Assembly: GCF_000763805.1 (NCBI RefSeq)
Contig: NZ_JRKS01000003.1
Span: forward strand, 52,508-116,507
Length of the DNA: 64,000 nucleotides
Direction: 5' to 3'
DNA from: Paracoccus sphaerophysae
Lineage (GTDB): Bacteria; Pseudomonadota; Alphaproteobacteria; Rhodobacterales; Rhodobacteraceae
The first letter of the stretch is position 1; the number at the start of each line of letters is the position of its first letter. A program made the translations under genes and the position numbers. The notes beneath the pieces were generated by a model, which was not told the origin of the DNA, searched no databases, and was given only the letters and a program-made list of their open reading frames with translations. Shown piece by piece: positions 1-9,063 of the stretch.

Positions 1-587
1 CAGCCGATCAGCTGCCCCGCCGTGTGGTCGGCGATGTCGCGGAAATTCCTCTGCGGCTCGACGATGGCATAGAAATTGCCGCCATAGGCCACGTCCACGA
101 CGATCTCGCCCAGGCCCTCGACCTCGGCGGTCAGCCCCTCGGCATGAAGGAAGCCGGGGACGTTGGTCAGGCGCACCTCCTCGACGAAGCGGCCCTGCTG
201 GACATAGGTGATGTCGACCTTGCCGGCGGGGGTCTCGATCGACAGCCGGCCGGGCTCGCGCGGCTGGATCAGGCCGTTCTCGATCCCCATCGTGATCGTG
301 CCGATGGTGCCGTGGCCGCACATCGGCAGGCACCCCGAGGTCTCGATGAACAGCACCGCCACGTCGCAATCGTCGCGGGTCGGGGGATACAGGATCGAGC
401 CCGACATCATGTCGTGCCCACGCGGCTCGAACATCAGCCCGGTGCGGATCCAGTCGAACTCGCGCAGGAAATGGGCGCGCCGTTCCAGCATGTCCCGGCC
501 CTGCAGGCGCGGACCGCCGCCCGACACCAGCCGCACCGGGTTGCCGCAGGTGTGCCCGTCGAGACACGAGAAGGTATGCACGGCCAT
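1..587 (-). CDS. 4-hydroxyproline 2-epimerase (proline racemase family), partial
   Basis: Encodes the N-terminal 195 or so residues of a proline racemase family enzyme; the gene runs off the left edge. The start gives MAVHTFSCLDGHTCGNPVRL, and the motif MCGHGTIG places the first catalytic cysteine at about residue 90. A cysteine here fits racemases and epimerases rather than the Ser/Thr-type trans-3-hydroxyproline dehydratases; the second catalytic cysteine lies outside the window. By family knowledge it would convert trans-4-hydroxy-L-proline to cis-4-hydroxy-D-proline in the cytoplasm. It is the last visible gene of a minus-strand operon, starting one base after the stop of the FAD dehydrogenase gene. 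The hydroxyproline assignment rests on the neighbours; proline racemase is the alternative. Confidence 0.85.
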   Translation of the reverse strand, partial: MAVHTFSCLDGHTCGNPVRLVSGGGPRLQGRDMLERRAHFLREFDWIRTGLMFEPRGHDMMSGSILYPPTRDDCDVAVLFIETSGCLPMCGHGTIGTITMGIENGLIQPREPGRLSIETPAGKVDITYVQQGRFVEEVRLTNVPGFLHAEGLTAEVEGLGEIVVDVAYGGNFYAIVEPQRNFRDIADHTAGQLIG

Positions 588-588
588 G

Positions 589-1824
589 TCAGAACCTTTG
601 CGGAGAGAAACGGGACAGCTCGATCGCCGGGGCGGCGCCGGTCAGCAGATCGGCGACCAGCCGGGCGGTGCCGGCGGATTGCGTAAGGCCCAGATGGCCG
701 TGGCCGAAGGCATAGACGACGCGGCGGCTGGCGCGGGCATGGCCGATGGCGGGCAGACTGTCGGGCAGCGAGGGGCGAAAGCCCATCCATTGCGTGCCGC
801 CCTCGGTCCTCAGCGCCGGCAGGAACGCCTTGGCCTTGTCCAGCATCGCCCGCGCGCGGGCGAAGTTCGGCGGCAGGTCCAGCCCGCCAAGTTCCACCGC
901 GCCGCCGACGCGGATGCCGGTGGACAGGCGGCTGACGACGAAGCCGTGGCCGCCAAAGGTGATCTGGGTGCGCAGGTCCAGCGCGTTCGGCGGCAGGGTG
1001 GTGTTGTAGCCGCGCTCGGTTTCCAGCGGGATGCGCTCGCCAAGGCTCCGGGCGAGGCGATGTGAGAAGGCCCCCGCCGCAACCACCGCCTGCCCCGCGG
1101 TCAGGCTGCGCCCGTCGGCGGCAGTGGCCTCGACCCCCGAGCCTGTCGGACGCAGGGCGGTGATCTCGGCGGTGACGATCTTGCCCCCCTGCGCGCGGAG
1201 ATGATCGGCCAGCGCGAGGGTGTAGAGCTTGGGATCGGCGATCGAAAACCAGCCCGGCGTGAAGGTCCCGCGCAGAAAGCGGGGCGACAGGCCGGGCTGC
1301 AGTTCGGCCATCTCGTCCCGTTCCATATGGCGGAACGCGATGCCGTGCGCGGTGCGCGCGGCCCAGCCGGGTGCGGCGGCGGCGAACTCGGCCTCGGTTT
1401 CATAGACCTGCAGGTTGCCGTCCTTGCGCAGCATCGCGTGGGTGCCGGTCTGGCGCAGGAAGGGTTCCAACTCTGCGCGCGACAGGTCCATCAGCGCTGT
1501 CTGCGCTGCGACCGACGCCGCGACCCGCCCCGGCCGGCAAGCGGCTGCGAAGCGGACCATCCACGGCGCGATCCGCAGCGCATAGCGGGGCGGGACCGAC
1601 AGCGGCCCCAGCGGGTCCAGCAGCCAGCCCGGCGCCTTGCGCATGATGCCGGGCGAGGCCAGCGGCAGGATGTCGGTGAACGCGAACGCCCCCGCATTGC
1701 CGGCCGAGGCGCCCGCCGCCGGCCCCTCGCGGTCCACGACGGTGACCGACAGCCCTCGCGCCTGCGCCGCGATCGCCGCAGACAGCCCGACAACGCCCGC
1801 GCCGATCACCAGGACGTCCGGCAT
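589..1824 (-). CDS. FAD-dependent D-amino-acid (cis-4-hydroxy-D-proline) dehydrogenase
   Basis: A DadA/glycine-oxidase-like flavoprotein of about 411 residues. The N terminus holds a Rossmann FAD motif, VIGAGVVGLSAA, and the C terminus a second nucleotide-contact region, YAFGHGHLGLTQSAGT. Between an epimerase and a DHDPS-like deaminase it most likely oxidises cis-4-hydroxy-D-proline to 1-pyrroline-4-hydroxy-2-carboxylate. I chose the ATG at 1824 (MPDVLVIG) because it lies just after the stop of the upstream ATPase gene; an in-frame ATG at 1842 would overlap that gene and add six residues. Generic D-amino-acid dehydrogenase is the alternative. Confidence 0.85.
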   Translation of the reverse strand: MPDVLVIGAGVVGLSAAIAAQARGLSVTVVDREGPAAGASAGNAGAFAFTDILPLASPGIMRKAPGWLLDPLGPLSVPPRYALRIAPWMVRFAAACRPGRVAASVAAQTALMDLSRAELEPFLRQTGTHAMLRKDGNLQVYETEAEFAAAAPGWAARTAHGIAFRHMERDEMAELQPGLSPRFLRGTFTPGWFSIADPKLYTLALADHLRAQGGKIVTAEITALRPTGSGVEATAADGRSLTAGQAVVAAGAFSHRLARSLGERIPLETERGYNTTLPPNALDLRTQITFGGHGFVVSRLSTGIRVGGAVELGGLDLPPNFARARAMLDKAKAFLPALRTEGGTQWMGFRPSLPDSLPAIGHARASRRVVYAFGHGHLGLTQSAGTARLVADLLTGAAPAIELSRFSPQRF

Positions 1825-1825
1825 C

Positions 1826-2548
1826 TCAGGCCGTCGCGGCAAGGAAACGCTGCAGTTCCGGCGTCTGCGGAGCGTCGAACAGTTGCGCCGGCGGCGCGAT
1901 CTCGGCCATCACGCCCTGGTGGAAGAACGCAACCCGATCAGAGACTTCGCGCGCGAACTTCATCTCGTGCGTGACGCAGATCATGGTCATGCCCTCGGAC
2001 GCCAGCATCCGCAGCGTGTCCAGCACCTCGCCCACCAGCATCGGGTCCAGCGCCGAGGTCACCTCGTCGAACAGCATGTAGCCGGGCTGCATCGCCAGCG
2101 CGCGGGCGATCGCCATGCGCTGCTGCTGGCCGCCCGACATGCGGCCCGGATAGACGCCCAGCTTGTCACTCAGGCCGACATGCTGCAGTTGCCGGACGGC
2201 GACCGCCTCGGCGTCGGCGCGGCTCATCCCCAGCACCTTGCGGGGCGCGAGGGTGACGTTTTCCAGCACCGTCAGATGGGGAAAGGCGTTGAACTGCTGG
2301 AACACGATGCCGATCTTGCGGCGCAGCTTGTTGAGGTCGGTGGACTTGGCATGAACCTCGGTTCCGTCGACGAGGATGCGGCCGCTGTCGATCGGCTCGA
2401 GCCCGTTGATGCAGGTAAGCAGCGTCGATTTGCCCGACCCCGAGCCGCCGATCACCGTCAGCACCTCGCCCTTGGCAACGGTCAAATCGATGCCCTTGAG
2501 CACCTCGAGCGCGCCGAAGGACTTACGGACGTCCTGGATCTCAATCAT
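1826..2548 (-). CDS. Polar amino-acid ABC transporter ATP-binding protein
   Basis: A 240-residue ABC ATPase of the GlnQ/HisP class. It shows Walker A GGSGSGKST, the Q-loop region FQQFNAFPHLTVLEN, signature MSGGQQQRMAIARAL, Walker B YMLFDEVTSALDP and the switch histidine in VTHEMKFA. It would energise import through the two permeases encoded immediately upstream, and its start overlaps the preceding permease stop by 8 bases. Its place in the hydroxyproline cluster suggests proline, hydroxyproline or a similar amino acid as substrate; specificity cannot be read from the ATPase. Confidence 0.93.
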   Translation of the reverse strand: MIEIQDVRKSFGALEVLKGIDLTVAKGEVLTVIGGSGSGKSTLLTCINGLEPIDSGRILVDGTEVHAKSTDLNKLRRKIGIVFQQFNAFPHLTVLENVTLAPRKVLGMSRADAEAVAVRQLQHVGLSDKLGVYPGRMSGGQQQRMAIARALAMQPGYMLFDEVTSALDPMLVGEVLDTLRMLASEGMTMICVTHEMKFAREVSDRVAFFHQGVMAEIAPPAQLFDAPQTPELQRFLAATA

Positions 2549-3194
2549 GGGACCAGCGCCTTTCGAGATAGCCGCCCAGCCGGGCCAGCGGAAAGCTGAT
2601 GAGGAAATAGAACGCGCCGCAGATCAGCAGCAGGAACAGCGGCTCTTGCAGGCGGGTGATGAGGATCTGGGTGGATTTCAGCAGCTCGGTCACCTGCACC
2701 ACATAGACCAGCGCCGAATCCTTCATCACCCCCAGCGCCAGGCCGATCCATGACGGCAGCGCGACGCGGGTGGCCAGCGGCATGACGATATTGACCATGT
2801 CCTGGCCCCAGCTCAGCCCCAGCGACCGCGCCGCGCGGCGGGTGGTCATCGGAACGGCTTCGATCCCGCCGCGGACGATTTCGGCGCAATAGGCGGCGGT
2901 GTACATGGTCAGCACGCCGCAGGCGACGGTGAAGCCCGACAGCTGCCAGCGCAGCACCATGCCCATGAAGGCGTTGGCCAGCACCAGCTGGATCAGCAGC
3001 GGGATCGACCGGAACACGTCCAGCACGAAGGTCAGCGGCGCCGTCCACCACGGCCCCACCTGATAGCGGAAGACGCCGAAGAGGATGCCGAGGATCGTGC
3101 CCAGCACGACCGCGATGGCCGTGACCAGCAGCGTCATACCGGCGCCCTTGGCGAGAAAGACCAGGTCGGCGGCGGTCAGGGCGGTGTCGAACAT
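2541..3194 (-). CDS. Polar amino-acid ABC transporter permease (second)
   Basis: An inner-membrane permease of the HisM/GlnP class, 217 residues starting MFDTALTAADLVFLAKG. It has about five hydrophobic segments and the EAA-like cytoplasmic loop EAVPMTTRRAARSLGLSWGQ that contacts the ATPase. The ATG at 3194 sits 11 bases downstream of the previous permease stop; the frame stays open further upstream, but that stretch overlaps the neighbouring permease and looks non-coding. It pairs with the permease at 3206-3871, the ATPase at 1826-2548 and the binding protein at 3938-4744. Confidence 0.92.
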   Translation of the reverse strand: MFDTALTAADLVFLAKGAGMTLLVTAIAVVLGTILGILFGVFRYQVGPWWTAPLTFVLDVFRSIPLLIQLVLANAFMGMVLRWQLSGFTVACGVLTMYTAAYCAEIVRGGIEAVPMTTRRAARSLGLSWGQDMVNIVMPLATRVALPSWIGLALGVMKDSALVYVVQVTELLKSTQILITRLQEPLFLLLICGAFYFLISFPLARLGGYLERRWSHD

Positions 3195-3205
3195 CTGCAG
3201 CCCCT

Positions 3206-3871
3206 TCAGTACCGGAACATCCGGGCGGCGATCAGGCGCGCCCCGAACTGCACGGTCTTGGTCATGAGGTAGAAGATCACGGCGGCCAGGGCGAACAGCT
3301 CGAACGTGCGGAAGGTCAGCGCGTTCAGGTCCTGGGTGACGCCATAGAGGTCGGTGTTCATCCCCACGGTGACGCCCAGCGAGGTCATCAGGATCGCCCA
3401 GACCATCTGGTTCGTCATCGGCAGGAAAGCGATCCGCAGCATCTGCGGCATGACCACGTAGCGGAAGGATTGCAGCGGCGTCATCCCCAGCGACCGCCCG
3501 GCCCGGGCCTGCGTGTCCGGGATCGCCTTCAGGGCGCCGCGGAAGTTTTCCGCCAGATAGCCCGCGTTGTTGAAGGTGATCCCGATCAGCAGCGAGGTGA
3601 AGGGCGAGAGGTGGATGCCAAAGCTCGCCACTCCGAAATGCGCCATGTAGATCTGGAACAGTGCGGGGGTGTTGCGGGCGATTTCCACCCACGCGGTGGC
3701 GATGGCGTTCAGGATGCGGCTGCCCGACCGGCGGAAGACGGTCAGCAGGATCGCCAGCAGGATGCCCAGCGCCATCGACAGCAGCGCGATCTGCAGCGTG
3801 ACCAGCGCGCCGTCGAGCATCTGCGGCAGTCGCGCGAGGGCCTGTTTCCACTGGAAGGTGTATCCGAACAT
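3206..3871 (-). CDS. Polar amino-acid ABC transporter permease (first)
   Basis: A 221-residue HisQ/GlnP-type inner-membrane permease starting MFGYTFQWKQALARLPQ. Hydrophobic segments such as LVTLQIALLSMALGILLAIL alternate with a conserved EAA loop, GALKAIPDTQARAGRSLGMT. Typical polar amino-acid permeases are 215-250 residues, so it is full length. It lies between the solute-binding protein gene and a second permease on the same strand, forming the usual binding protein-permease-permease-ATPase order. An upstream in-frame ATG at 3928 would add 19 non-membrane residues and was not used. Confidence 0.92.
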   Translation of the reverse strand: MFGYTFQWKQALARLPQMLDGALVTLQIALLSMALGILLAILLTVFRRSGSRILNAIATAWVEIARNTPALFQIYMAHFGVASFGIHLSPFTSLLIGITFNNAGYLAENFRGALKAIPDTQARAGRSLGMTPLQSFRYVVMPQMLRIAFLPMTNQMVWAILMTSLGVTVGMNTDLYGVTQDLNALTFRTFELFALAAVIFYLMTKTVQFGARLIAARMFRY

Positions 3872-3937
3872 CGGCTCGCCCCGTCGCTGGTCAGGTGGAA
3901 GGCGGCACGGGAACCTGCCCCGCGCCACCCGGCCGGA

Positions 3938-4744
3938 TCAGCGATAGACGCCCTTGATGGTCAGGTCGGCCGGTTCGCCCTCGCCCACCCATTTCTTGTA
4001 CAGCTCGGCATAGCGGCCGGTGCGGACCTGCTGGTTGATGAACAGGTTCATGTAGTTGATGAGCCCGTATTCCTGCCGCATCGTGAACAGCGACACGTAG
4101 TCGGGCACCATCGGCGCCTTGTCGACGATCTTGATGCCGGGGAACTTGCCCGAGGCGACGTTGGCGTTGGCGACCTCGACGGTCGACACGGTGGCGTCCA
4201 GCTGGCCCTGGCTCAGCGCCAGGAACACGTCGGCCTGGGTCTGGTAGGGGCGGAAGTTGCCCTCGCCCCATTCCTTGATCTTGCCTTCCAGCCAGATCGC
4301 CTCGTAGGTGCCGGCGGTGGCGCCGACGGTCTTGCCCTTCATGCCTTCCCAGTTCGCCATCTCGACCTTGTCGTTGGCGACGACGGCGTTTTCAAAGGCG
4401 TAATAGGGGATCGTGACGCCGATGGTCTTGGCCCGTTCCAGCGTGTCCGAAGTCGAGGCGACGCCCACGTCCACCCGGCCGGCCATCAACGCCGGGATGC
4501 GTTCGGGGAACGGGGTCTCGACAATCTCGGCCGTCACGCCCAGTGCCTTGGCAAGATCGTTGCAGTAATCGACGTCGAAGCCGATCGGGTTGTTCTGGTC
4601 GTCGCGCATGCCCATCGGCGGAAAGTCCAGCACGACCGCGCAGCGCAGCGTGCCCGAGGCGATGATGTCGTCCAGCTTGTCGGCCTGCGCGGTGCCGGCG
4701 AGCGCGGTCGCGGCAAGCGCGGCGGCAATGATCGTCGTCTTCAT
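3938..4744 (-). CDS. Periplasmic amino-acid-binding protein of ABC transporter
   Basis: A 268-residue family 3 extracellular solute-binding protein. It begins with a Sec signal peptide, MKTTIIAAALAATALAGTAQA, with cleavage expected after AQA. The mature domain has family signatures such as GFDVDYCNDLAKALG and a ligand-pocket region beginning GRVDVGVASTSDT. It would capture the amino acid, probably hydroxyproline or a relative, for the permeases downstream. A short GC hairpin (GGGCC and GGCCC arms, 4762-4775) sits in the 118-base gap to the preceding deaminase gene and could mark a processing or attenuation point. Exact ligand unknown. Confidence 0.9.
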   Translation of the reverse strand: MKTTIIAAALAATALAGTAQADKLDDIIASGTLRCAVVLDFPPMGMRDDQNNPIGFDVDYCNDLAKALGVTAEIVETPFPERIPALMAGRVDVGVASTSDTLERAKTIGVTIPYYAFENAVVANDKVEMANWEGMKGKTVGATAGTYEAIWLEGKIKEWGEGNFRPYQTQADVFLALSQGQLDATVSTVEVANANVASGKFPGIKIVDKAPMVPDYVSLFTMRQEYGLINYMNLFINQQVRTGRYAELYKKWVGEGEPADLTIKGVYR

Positions 4745-4862
4745 CTTCTTTCTCCCTGACCGGGCCTTGGGGCCCTGTTTCGATTCCCGACTGATGCCAC
4801 CTTCGGGTGAGGCTCGCCACGGATCAACTGGTAATACATGGCGTATGCAGGACCGGCTGCGG

Positions 4863-5825
4863 TCAGACCTTGCAGGCCTGCACGGCCCCCGGCAGGCGCG
4901 ACCACTGGTCGTACCAGGCGCGGAACTGGTTGAATTGGGTTTCCGCCCAGGCCCGCTGGGTCGGCGACAGCTCGTCGGTCTCGTTGAAATGCAGGGTGTA
5001 TTCGGGGTGCCCCTGCATGACCATCATGTGCTTGTAATACAGCACCAGATCGGTGCCCTCGTCCCAGGTCGACAGCACCTCGAGCGCCTCGCCCAGTTCC
5101 AGCGCGCGCTGGCGTGCATCCACGTCGCCCTTGGCCGCGGCCTTGGCCAGCGCCACGAAATGCAGGATCTCGCGCGGGATGGCGTTGCCGATGCCGGTGA
5201 TCGTCCCCTCGGCGCCGGCCTTGACATAGCCGTGATAGACGCCGGTATCGACGCCCGCCATCAGCACCACGTCGGGATTGCCCGAGGTGATGTGCTCGGC
5301 CGCATAGCTCATCGACCTGGTGCCGCCGAATTCCTTGAAGCCGACCAGGTTCGGGTGTTCGGCGCGCAGGACAAAGAACAGGTCGGCGCGGGTTTCGAAC
5401 CCGTAGTGGGGCGAGTTGTAGATCACCGCCGGCAGGTCCGGCGCGGCCGACAGGATCGCCTTGAAGTGGTTGCGCTGCGCGATCGGCGAATTGCCCCGCG
5501 ACAGCACCCTCGGGATGACCATCAGCCCCGCCGCCCCGGCCTTCTGCGCATGGGCGGCCAGCGCCACGGCCGAGGCGGTGTTGACCGCCCCCGTCCCCGC
5601 GATTACCGGCAGCCCGGCGGCCACCAGGCGTTCCACGCCCTCCATCCGCTGCGCGTCGGTCAACAGCGGCCAGTCCCCCATCGAGCCGCAATAGACGACG
5701 GCCGACATGCCGATCTCGACCAGCTGCTGCGCGGTGCGGACCAGCGCGTCGAAGTCGGGCTGCCGGTCGGGGGTGCAGGGGGTCATCAGGGCCGGAATCA
5801 CGCCGGTAAAGATCGCCGATTTCAT
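4863..5825 (-). CDS. DHDPS-family aldolase/deaminase, probable 1-pyrroline-4-hydroxy-2-carboxylate deaminase
   Basis: A 320-residue member of the dihydrodipicolinate synthase/N-acetylneuraminate lyase TIM-barrel family. The Schiff-base lysine is Lys164 in VGFKEFGG, and the conserved tyrosine lies in VIYNSPHYG near residue 136. In hydroxyproline clusters this family converts 1-pyrroline-4-hydroxy-2-carboxylate to 2-oxoglutarate semialdehyde, which fits the neighbouring epimerase and flavin dehydrogenase. The ATG at 5825 follows a GGGAG ribosome-binding site; earlier starts would run into the AT-rich regulatory region. It is the first gene of the transporter operon, with a GntR-type operator about 80 bases upstream. 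A different 2-keto acid aldolase remains possible. Confidence 0.85.
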   Translation of the reverse strand: MKSAIFTGVIPALMTPCTPDRQPDFDALVRTAQQLVEIGMSAVVYCGSMGDWPLLTDAQRMEGVERLVAAGLPVIAGTGAVNTASAVALAAHAQKAGAAGLMVIPRVLSRGNSPIAQRNHFKAILSAAPDLPAVIYNSPHYGFETRADLFFVLRAEHPNLVGFKEFGGTRSMSYAAEHITSGNPDVVLMAGVDTGVYHGYVKAGAEGTITGIGNAIPREILHFVALAKAAAKGDVDARQRALELGEALEVLSTWDEGTDLVLYYKHMMVMQGHPEYTLHFNETDELSPTQRAWAETQFNQFRAWYDQWSRLPGAVQACKV

Positions 5826-5902
5826 CAGATCGCTCCCTTGCACAACGGCCGCCTGCGGCCCGGATCTGTAGCTGGGTCCGATGATGCCGGTTTGTATTTT
5901 AT

Positions 5903-5912
5903 TTGTCGACAA
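5903..5912. promoter_or_regulatory. Putative GntR/FCD operator
   Basis: The perfect palindrome TTGT-CG-ACAA matches the T-N-G-T-Nx-A-C-N-A pattern known for FadR-subfamily GntR regulators. It lies in a short AT-rich patch within otherwise GC-rich DNA, in the 101-base gap between the regulator gene at 5927-6640 and the start of the deaminase gene at 5825. That is where an operator for the transporter and catabolic operon is expected. Binding is inferred. Confidence 0.6.
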
Positions 5913-5926
5913 GAAAATCGCCCGCC

Positions 5927-6640
5927 TTACAGCGGCGGGTCGTCCCGTCGTTCGCGGGCCAGCAGGGCCCTGATCTGCCGGACGATCTGGTCGGCATGGG
6001 CGCGCCCCAGCCGGTCGCTTTCCTCGACGTCGCCGGCCGCGATGGCGGCGATGATGGCGTCGTGTTCGCCGACATATTCCTGCGGCAGGCGGTCGTCGAA
6101 GGACTGGTAATACAGCCGCAGCAGCCGCCGCCCCTCGTCCAGCACGCGCAGGAAGAACTGGGTGTAGTAGGGATTGCCGCCGGCCTCGGCGATGGCGGCG
6201 TGAAAGCTGCGATTGGCGGCGATCATCGTCAGCGCGTCCTGCGCCGCCACCGCGGCGGCATAGTCGGCCTGGGCGGCGCGGATGCGGGCCAGGGCAGCGT
6301 CGCTGCGGTTCATCGCCGCCAGCCGGTTGGTCAGCCGATACATCAGCGTGATCGCGTCGAAGAAGTGATGCAGGTTCAGGAAATCGATGCGCGCCACCAT
6401 CGCCGAGCGGTTCGGCAGCGTCTCGACCAGCCCCTCGCCGGCCAGCCGGATCAGCGCCTCGCGGATCGGGGTCCGGGACATGCCGAAGCGTTCGGCCAGC
6501 TCGACCTCGTCGATGGGACTGCCGGGGGGCAGGGTCAGGTCCAGGATCTCGTCGCGCAGGCTTTCATGGACCACCCGCACGCCCGATCCGCGGCGGCGTT
6601 CGGGAAGGTCAGGCCCCGCAGCATCCTCGCCGTCGGTCAT
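5927..6640 (-). CDS. GntR family transcriptional regulator (FCD domain)
   Basis: A 237-residue regulator. Residues from about 25 to 90 form a winged helix-turn-helix with the GntR signature AERFGMSRTPIREALIRLAGEG. The C-terminal all-helical FCD domain has metal/ligand residues in regions such as NRSFHAAI and GEHDAIIAAI. Its ATG overlaps the stop of the FAH-family gene by four bases (ATGA), so the two are translationally coupled. It probably senses a hydroxyproline intermediate and controls the downstream operon through the palindrome at 5903-5912. Confidence 0.92.
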   Translation of the reverse strand: MTDGEDAAGPDLPERRRGSGVRVVHESLRDEILDLTLPPGSPIDEVELAERFGMSRTPIREALIRLAGEGLVETLPNRSAMVARIDFLNLHHFFDAITLMYRLTNRLAAMNRSDAALARIRAAQADYAAAVAAQDALTMIAANRSFHAAIAEAGGNPYYTQFFLRVLDEGRRLLRLYYQSFDDRLPQEYVGEHDAIIAAIAAGDVEESDRLGRAHADQIVRQIRALLARERRDDPPL

Positions 6641-7335
6641 TCCGCAACGCCGAGCGTCAGGTGGACCGGGGCGAGGCCATCGATCTCGCCACGGATGCGG
6701 TCGCCCGCCCCCACCGCGCCGACCCCGGCCGGGGTGCCGGTAAAGATCAGGTCGCCCGGCGCGAGGTGATAGAAGCGTGACAGGTCGGCGATCAGCTCGG
6801 GCACCGACCAGACCATGTCGGACAGCCTCGCCTCTTGCCGCGGGGCGCCGTTCACCGACAGGGCGATCCGCTGGTCGCCGATAACGCCGAAATCGCCGGC
6901 GGGGGTGATCGGGGCCAGCACCGCGCTGTCCTCGAAATCCTTGGCCAGGTCCCAGGGGCGCTGCCTGGCCTTGGCCGCGGCCTGCAGGTCGCGCCGGGTC
7001 ATGTCGAGCCCCGCGGCATAGCCGAAGACCAGCGCCATCGCCGCCGCAGGCGCGACGCGGAACCCGGGGCGGCCGAGCGCCACGACGAATTCCATCTCGT
7101 GATGCAGGTCCGCGGTGCCAGGCGCATAGGCCACGGTCGCGCCGCTCTCCACCACGGCCAGCGGCGACTTGGTGAAATAGAACGGCGCCGCGCGGTCGAC
7201 CTCGTTGCCCATCTCGGCGGCATGGGCGGCATAGTTGCGCCCGACGCAAAAGATGCGCCGGACGGGGAAGCGGGCCTGCGAGCCCGCCACGGGCAGGGAC
7301 GGCCAGTCGGGCGCGGGGAACAGCGTGTCTGACAT
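6637..7335 (-). CDS. Fumarylacetoacetate hydrolase family protein
   Basis: A 232-residue FAH-superfamily enzyme. The N-terminal region has the signature FCVGRNYAAHAAEMG, and HHEMEFVVAL supplies the glutamates that bind the divalent metal; a third conserved region is DLIFTGTPAGVGAV. Family members include fumarylpyruvate hydrolases, acylpyruvases and 2-keto acid decarboxylases; size and motifs resemble the short fumarylpyruvate/acylpyruvate hydrolase type. It is the first gene of the cluster, preceded by a GAGAGGA ribosome-binding site and coupled to the regulator. It is not a standard step of hydroxyproline degradation, so its substrate here is unknown. Confidence 0.85.
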   Translation of the reverse strand: MSDTLFPAPDWPSLPVAGSQARFPVRRIFCVGRNYAAHAAEMGNEVDRAAPFYFTKSPLAVVESGATVAYAPGTADLHHEMEFVVALGRPGFRVAPAAAMALVFGYAAGLDMTRRDLQAAAKARQRPWDLAKDFEDSAVLAPITPAGDFGVIGDQRIALSVNGAPRQEARLSDMVWSVPELIADLSRFYHLAPGDLIFTGTPAGVGAVGAGDRIRGEIDGLAPVHLTLGVAE

Positions 7336-7355
7336 GGCGGTCCTCTCGCTGTGGC

Positions 7356-7375
7356 CGCGCCGCGACCGCGGCGCG
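7356..7375 (-). terminator. GC-only hairpin downstream of fumC, possible terminator
   Basis: Nine-base arms (CGCGCCGCG and CGCGGCGCG) around a two-base AC centre lie in the 94-base gap between fumC and the FAH gene. A U tract is missing on the transcribed minus strand, so intrinsic termination is uncertain; it may only stabilise the fumC 3' end. Confidence 0.3.
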
Positions 7376-7429
7376 CGTATCAGCCGGTTCTAGGGCCGGG
7401 GATGGGACCGCGCAAGCAAGGGCGCCGGA

Positions 7430-8824
<1,395 letters not shown>

Positions 8825-9063
8825 CCTCAATCCCCCTTGCGAGTCCTGGCGCGGCTTCTAGGCAAGCGGCCGCGGCTTGGCAACGGGTATGCAATTGCAT
8901 GCCGACCAGGCCCGGCTTATCCCAACCGACAGGTCGCCGGCACGGGAAAGCTGTTTTCATCGGCGCGAAATCGGTTAGAATGGGAAAGATTCGATAGCAT
9001 GCGCTGTCTGGAAGGGACCGTTCGGCCCGCCCTTTTGGACCAGCGCAACGAAAAAGGTGCACG

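Noticed and set aside
2541..3851. A 436-residue permease starting far upstream
   Set aside because: The N-terminal half is a shadow of the neighbouring permease; the family length and start fit 3194.
4762..4775. Short GGGCC/GGCCC stem as a terminator between the deaminase and binding-protein genes
   Set aside because: Five pairs without a U tract; more likely incidental or a weak processing signal.
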